Assembly (NCBI GenBank): GCA_965247915.1
Contig: OZ252048.1
Location: forward strand, 1,116,001-1,180,000
DNA from: JAKZRT01 sp965247915
GTDB lineage: Bacteria; Pseudomonadota; Alphaproteobacteria; Rhodobacterales; Rhodobacteraceae
Direction: 5' to 3'
Length of the DNA stretch: 64,000 nt
Shown here: positions 60,935 through 64,000 of the stretch, piece by piece
Layout: the number at the start of each line of letters is the position of its first letter
Position numbering within the stretch: position 1 is the first letter of the stretch
Position numbers and translations under genes: made by a program
The notes under the pieces: model-generated
Told to the model about the DNA's origin: nothing
Seen by the model: only the letters and a program-made list of their open reading frames with translations
Database searches by the model: none

Positions 60935-62422
60935 TTACCACCATTGGCCGGGTTTGGAAACAAAGCCCGCGGCGTCTTCGATCGCTTGCGCGGTATTCAG
61001 CAAAGCGCCCTCTTCCCAGGGCCGCCCGATCAGTTGCAGACCCAATGGCAGGCCCAGTGTGTCCAGGCCCGCAGGCACCGAAATGCCAGGCAATCCGGCC
61101 AGATTAACGGTCACGGTGAAGACGTCGTTGAGGTACATCTGCACCGGATCCGCATCCGCCATCTCGCCCAGCCCAAAAGCCGCCGACGGCGTGGCCGGGG
61201 TCAGAATGGCGTCGATCCCAGCTGCAAATACGTCTTCAAAGTCCTTTTTGATCAGGGTGCGCACTTTGCGCGCGCGGTTGTAATAGGCGTCATAGAACCC
61301 GGCGCTCAGCACATAGGTGCCGATCATCACCCGGCGCTGAACTTCCGGGCCAAAGCCTTCGGCACGGGTCTTTTCGTACATGTCAACGATGCCTTCGCCC
61401 TGGGTCAATTTGGCCCGGTGGCCATAGCGAACGCCGTCATAACGCGCCAGGTTCGACGAGGCTTCGGCCGGCGCGATAACATAGTATGCAGGCAGCGCGT
61501 ATTTGGTGTGCGGCAGGGAGATGTCGATGATCTCGGCCCCGGCATCGCGCAGCATATCCGCGCCCTCAACCCAAAGTCTCTCGATCTCATCCGGCATCCC
61601 GTCCATCCGGTATTCGCGGGGAATGCCGATCTTTTGGCCCCGGATGTCGCCGGTTATCGCCGCCTCGAAGTCGGGCACCGCCAGGTCGGCGGAGGTGCTG
61701 TCGCGGGGGTCGTGACCAGCCATCGCGCCCAGCATGATCGCCGCGTCGCGCACCGATTTGGTCATCGGTCCGGCCTGATCCAGCGAACTGGCAAAGGCCA
61801 CGATGCCCCAGCGCGAACAGCGCCCGTAGGTTGGTTTCAAGCCGGTTATGCCGACGAATGCCGCGGGTTGCCGGATCGACCCACCGGTATCCGTGCCGAT
61901 GGCCGCCAGACAAAGGTCGGCGGCAACGGCCGCCGCCGAACCGCCCGATGACCCGCCGGGGGTCAGATCCGCGGTATCATTGCCGCGCCGCCAGGGGCTG
62001 ATAACGTTGCCGTAAGCGCTGGTCTCGTTCGACGAGCCCATGGCGAACTCGTCCATGTTCAGCTTGCCCAGCATCACCGCGCCGGCCTCGAAAAGCTTCG
62101 CGGTGACGGTGGATTCGTACTCGGGTCTGAACCCCTCCAGAATGCGGCTGGCGGCCTGACTGGGCACCCCGCGCGTGCAAAACAGGTCTTTGATCCCAAG
62201 CGGAATGCCACATATATCAGGCGCATCGCCAGCCCTCAGCCGCGCGTCCGCCGCCGCCGCCTGCGCACGCGCAATCTCGGGCGTGTGGTGGACAAAGGCA
62301 TTCAGCGCGCGCGCGGCCTCGACTTCCGCCAGACAGGCCTCGGTCAGGTCAGCCGCGCTCAGATCACCGGCGCGCAGCCGGTCGCGGGCTTCGGCAATTG
62401 TCAGGTCGGGCAGATCGCTCAT
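60935..62422 (-). CDS. gatA: Glutamyl-tRNA(Gln) amidotransferase subunit A
   Basis: 495 residues, full length. The amidase Ser-cisSer-Lys triad is visible: Lys78 in GIPLGIKDLF, the cis-Ser in TPGGSSGGSAAA (about 158) and Ser182 in GTDTGGSIRQPA. The C-terminal LPGISVPAGLDTLGLPLGLQ is typical. With GatB (not here) and GatC it converts Glu-tRNA(Gln) to Gln-tRNA(Gln). The start overlaps the gatC stop by four bases. Confidence 0.95.
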   Translation of the reverse strand: MSDLPDLTIAEARDRLRAGDLSAADLTEACLAEVEAARALNAFVHHTPEIARAQAAAADARLRAGDAPDICGIPLGIKDLFCTRGVPSQAASRILEGFRPEYESTVTAKLFEAGAVMLGKLNMDEFAMGSSNETSAYGNVISPWRRGNDTADLTPGGSSGGSAAAVAADLCLAAIGTDTGGSIRQPAAFVGITGLKPTYGRCSRWGIVAFASSLDQAGPMTKSVRDAAIMLGAMAGHDPRDSTSADLAVPDFEAAITGDIRGQKIGIPREYRMDGMPDEIERLWVEGADMLRDAGAEIIDISLPHTKYALPAYYVIAPAEASSNLARYDGVRYGHRAKLTQGEGIVDMYEKTRAEGFGPEVQRRVMIGTYVLSAGFYDAYYNRARKVRTLIKKDFEDVFAAGIDAILTPATPSAAFGLGEMADADPVQMYLNDVFTVTVNLAGLPGISVPAGLDTLGLPLGLQLIGRPWEEGALLNTAQAIEDAAGFVSKPGQWW

Positions 62423-62706
62423 TCCACCACCTTGGGCACCGCAAAAAACCCCTCGCGTGCGTCCGGGGCGTTCGACAATATTCTTTCCGGATGACCGCCA
62501 TCGGTCACCGCATCGGCGCGGCGCTTCAGTCGCGTGGGCGTTACGCTGACCATCGGTTCGACACCTTCGACATCGACTTCGTTCAACTGCTCGATGAACC
62601 CCAGGATCGCGTTGAATTCACCCGCCAGCGCCGGCAGATTTTCGTCTTCAACGCGGATGCGGGCCAGATGCGCGATCCGGCGGGCGGTTTCGGTGTCAAT
62701 CGACAT
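62419..62706 (-). CDS. gatC: Glutamyl-tRNA(Gln) amidotransferase subunit C
   Basis: 95 residues: MSIDTETARRIAHLARIRVE with the helical A-H-LA-I opening, LAGEFNAILGFIEQLNEVDV, EGVEPMVSVTPTRLKRRADA. Stabilises GatA and GatB. Translationally coupled to gatA (ATGA). Confidence 0.95.
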   Translation of the reverse strand: MSIDTETARRIAHLARIRVEDENLPALAGEFNAILGFIEQLNEVDVEGVEPMVSVTPTRLKRRADAVTDGGHPERILSNAPDAREGFFAVPKVVE

Positions 62707-62795
62707 GTTTGATCTCTGGTCGGCGGTGCGGTTTTCCGGGTCGGTCAGCCTTTAGCGCTGCACCGCGCGGGCCGCAAGCAAATGGCGTTGTGGCG

Positions 62796-64000
62796 CTAGC
62801 CGCTTTTGCTGGCGCCTGCGGCATCACCTGCCGCCATGTTGCCGTCGATCCAGCGGTCGACCAGAACGTTCAACTCCAGCGGACGATCACACAGGTAGCC
62901 CTGCATCAGATCACAGCCGAGCTCGCGCAGCACCTTGGCCTGATGAGGCGTCTCGACCCCCTCGGCGATCACCGACTGACGCAATGAATGACCCAGCACC
63001 GTTATCGCCCGGATCAGGTCGCGGTTTGGGTCATCCTTTTCCAGCCGGGTGACAAAACTGCTGTCGATCTTCAGGGTCTGAAGCGGCATGTGTCTGAGAT
63101 TGCTAAGTGACGAATAGCCGGTGCCAAAATCGTCGAGTGCTGTCGAGAACCCCGCCTCGTTCAGCAGATCGAGCCGAAAGGCCGACAGTTCGGGATCGTC
63201 GACGATCACGCTTTCGGTCAGCTCTATCTCGATCCGTTCGGTGGCGATATTGCGGGAATAAAAGGCGTCGATCACTTCGGGAATAAACGTCGGCGCCTGC
63301 AGTTGCAGGGGCGAGAAATTGATCGAAACGCACAACCGGGGCGTCCGGATCAGATCGTCGCATATCAAGTTGAATATTTGCTGCCCGACGTCGATAATCA
63401 GTCCTGATTTTTCGGCGACGGCGATGAATTTCTCGGGCGGGACCCGCCCTATGATGTCCGACGTCCAGCGCGCCAGCGCCTCGGCCTTAACCATCTTTCC
63501 GGTCTGTGCATCGACAATCGGCTGATAACGAATGGAAAACTCGCCGCCCCTGCTCAACGCGTGACGCAGTGCATCTTCGATCAACTTGCCCTCGCGGCGA
63601 TTGGTCTCGATCGTGTTGTCATAGACCACTGGCGAAGCGATCCGGTGCTGTTTGCCGTGGTACATCGCCAGATCGGCCTGCTGAACCAGCTCGGTCACCG
63701 CGCTGTGGCCCGCGCTCCAGACCGCATAGCCCTGCGCCACCGAGACCTTGAACGGGTGACCTTGCAAATTGAACGGAGTATCCATCCGCTCGCGGATCAA
63801 TATCCCCAAGTCGCGGACCCGACGCTCGGCATCGGCGCGGTCAACCACCACGACGAATTCATCGCCGCCAATTCGGCGCTGGAGCAAGTAGAGAACGCTG
63901 TCGGCGCGGACAAAGCCATGGGAATTGTCTGGAAAGGTTATTCCGCTCGAAAACCGCCGCAGCGCCCCGCCAAGTTCGGCCGACACCGGTGCGCCCTCGC
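62796..64000 (-). CDS. GGDEF-EAL protein, N-terminus beyond window
   Basis: Open to the right edge, at least 400 residues. A GGDEF domain with an intact RRIGGDEFVVVV active-site motif near the start of the visible part, then an EAL domain: KAEALARWTSDIIGRVPPEKF, IELTESVIVDDPEL, TALDDFGTGYSSLSNLRHMP (DDFGTG) and VIAEGVETPHQA. The EAL catalytic residues look complete, so c-di-GMP phosphodiesterase activity is likely. Cyclase activity depends on the unseen part. An apparent start at 63986 is an internal Val codon. Confidence 0.85.
   Translation of the reverse strand, partial: EGAPVSAELGGALRRFSSGITFPDNSHGFVRADSVLYLLQRRIGGDEFVVVVDRADAERRVRDLGILIRERMDTPFNLQGHPFKVSVAQGYAVWSAGHSAVTELVQQADLAMYHGKQHRIASPVVYDNTIETNRREGKLIEDALRHALSRGGEFSIRYQPIVDAQTGKMVKAEALARWTSDIIGRVPPEKFIAVAEKSGLIIDVGQQIFNLICDDLIRTPRLCVSINFSPLQLQAPTFIPEVIDAFYSRNIATERIEIELTESVIVDDPELSAFRLDLLNEAGFSTALDDFGTGYSSLSNLRHMPLQTLKIDSSFVTRLEKDDPNRDLIRAITVLGHSLRQSVIAEGVETPHQAKVLRELGCDLMQGYLCDRPLELNVLVDRWIDGNMAAGDAAGASKSG

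Overview
The window looks like part of an alphaproteobacterial replicon, most likely from the Rhodobacteraceae. Evidence for this is the high GC, the gatC-gatA / rnpB / rpmG / hisN / BI-1 style backbone genes, a DUF1127 gene, and a DUF3768-ParB-relaxase plasmid-type cluster. About 50.3-64 kb is ordinary chromosome-like backbone. About 1-50 kb is a very IS-rich accessory zone full of truncated genes. Taxonomy is inferred from gene content only.

Layout. (1) 1-14.4 kb is an IS thicket: a partial IS1182-type transposase, two IS110 elements (one nested in an IS5-family element here called IS5-A), an IS1380 fragment, two near-identical IS5-family elements in opposite orientation (IS5-B) around a PIN toxin/antitoxin pair, and an intact IS5-A. 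Between them lie remnants of a methyltransferase, two VOC or membrane-protein genes, a resolvase and a response regulator, plus an intact cytochrome c. (2) 14.4-21.2 kb is a plasmid/mobilisation module: DUF3768 protein, a small TTG-start ORF, a ParB-like protein, a repeat-rich coiled-coil protein, a candidate oriT, and a degraded relaxase with an overlapping small gene, ended by a truncated IS630. (3) 21.4-25.6 kb holds an autotransporter scrap, a VOC pseudogene, an IS481 element, an intact VOC gene, and a tyrosine integrase beside an att site. (4) 25.5-49.5 kb is bounded by two 83-bp direct repeats that match the 3' half of an initiator tRNA-fMet gene. It carries a leftward operon (S24-type repressor, unknown protein, RecQ helicase, type IA topoisomerase), a divergent operon ending in a truncated RecA-like ATPase, an IS6 / IS5-A / IS21(IS1595) pile-up, an ImmA-XRE pair, an integrase broken by a 110-bp tandem duplication, IS630, a large autotransporter and several stop-codon pseudogenes. 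(5) 49.6-64 kb runs from an autotransporter barrel fragment into backbone: hisN-like phosphatase, XRE regulator, quinone oxidoreductase, LysR, a DUF1127 gene split by IS630, BI-1 protein, GNAT, rpmG, sulfotransferase, LysR, rnpB, AmpD-like amidase, lipoprotein, gatA, gatC and a GGDEF-EAL protein cut by the window edge.

Two things stand out. The first is the repressor-unknown-RecQ-topoisomerase operon on the tRNA-bounded island. It pairs the two enzymes known from RecQ/Topo III dissolution with an unrecognised protein under an S24-type repressor, and it is the best candidate for an undescribed system. The second is a set of five short tandem duplications (11, 12, 14, 28 and 110 bp) in five unrelated genes. 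Three of them cause the frameshift that breaks the gene, and removing one copy restores the family protein exactly. Several IS insertions are also clean enough to rebuild the pre-insertion sequence base by base.
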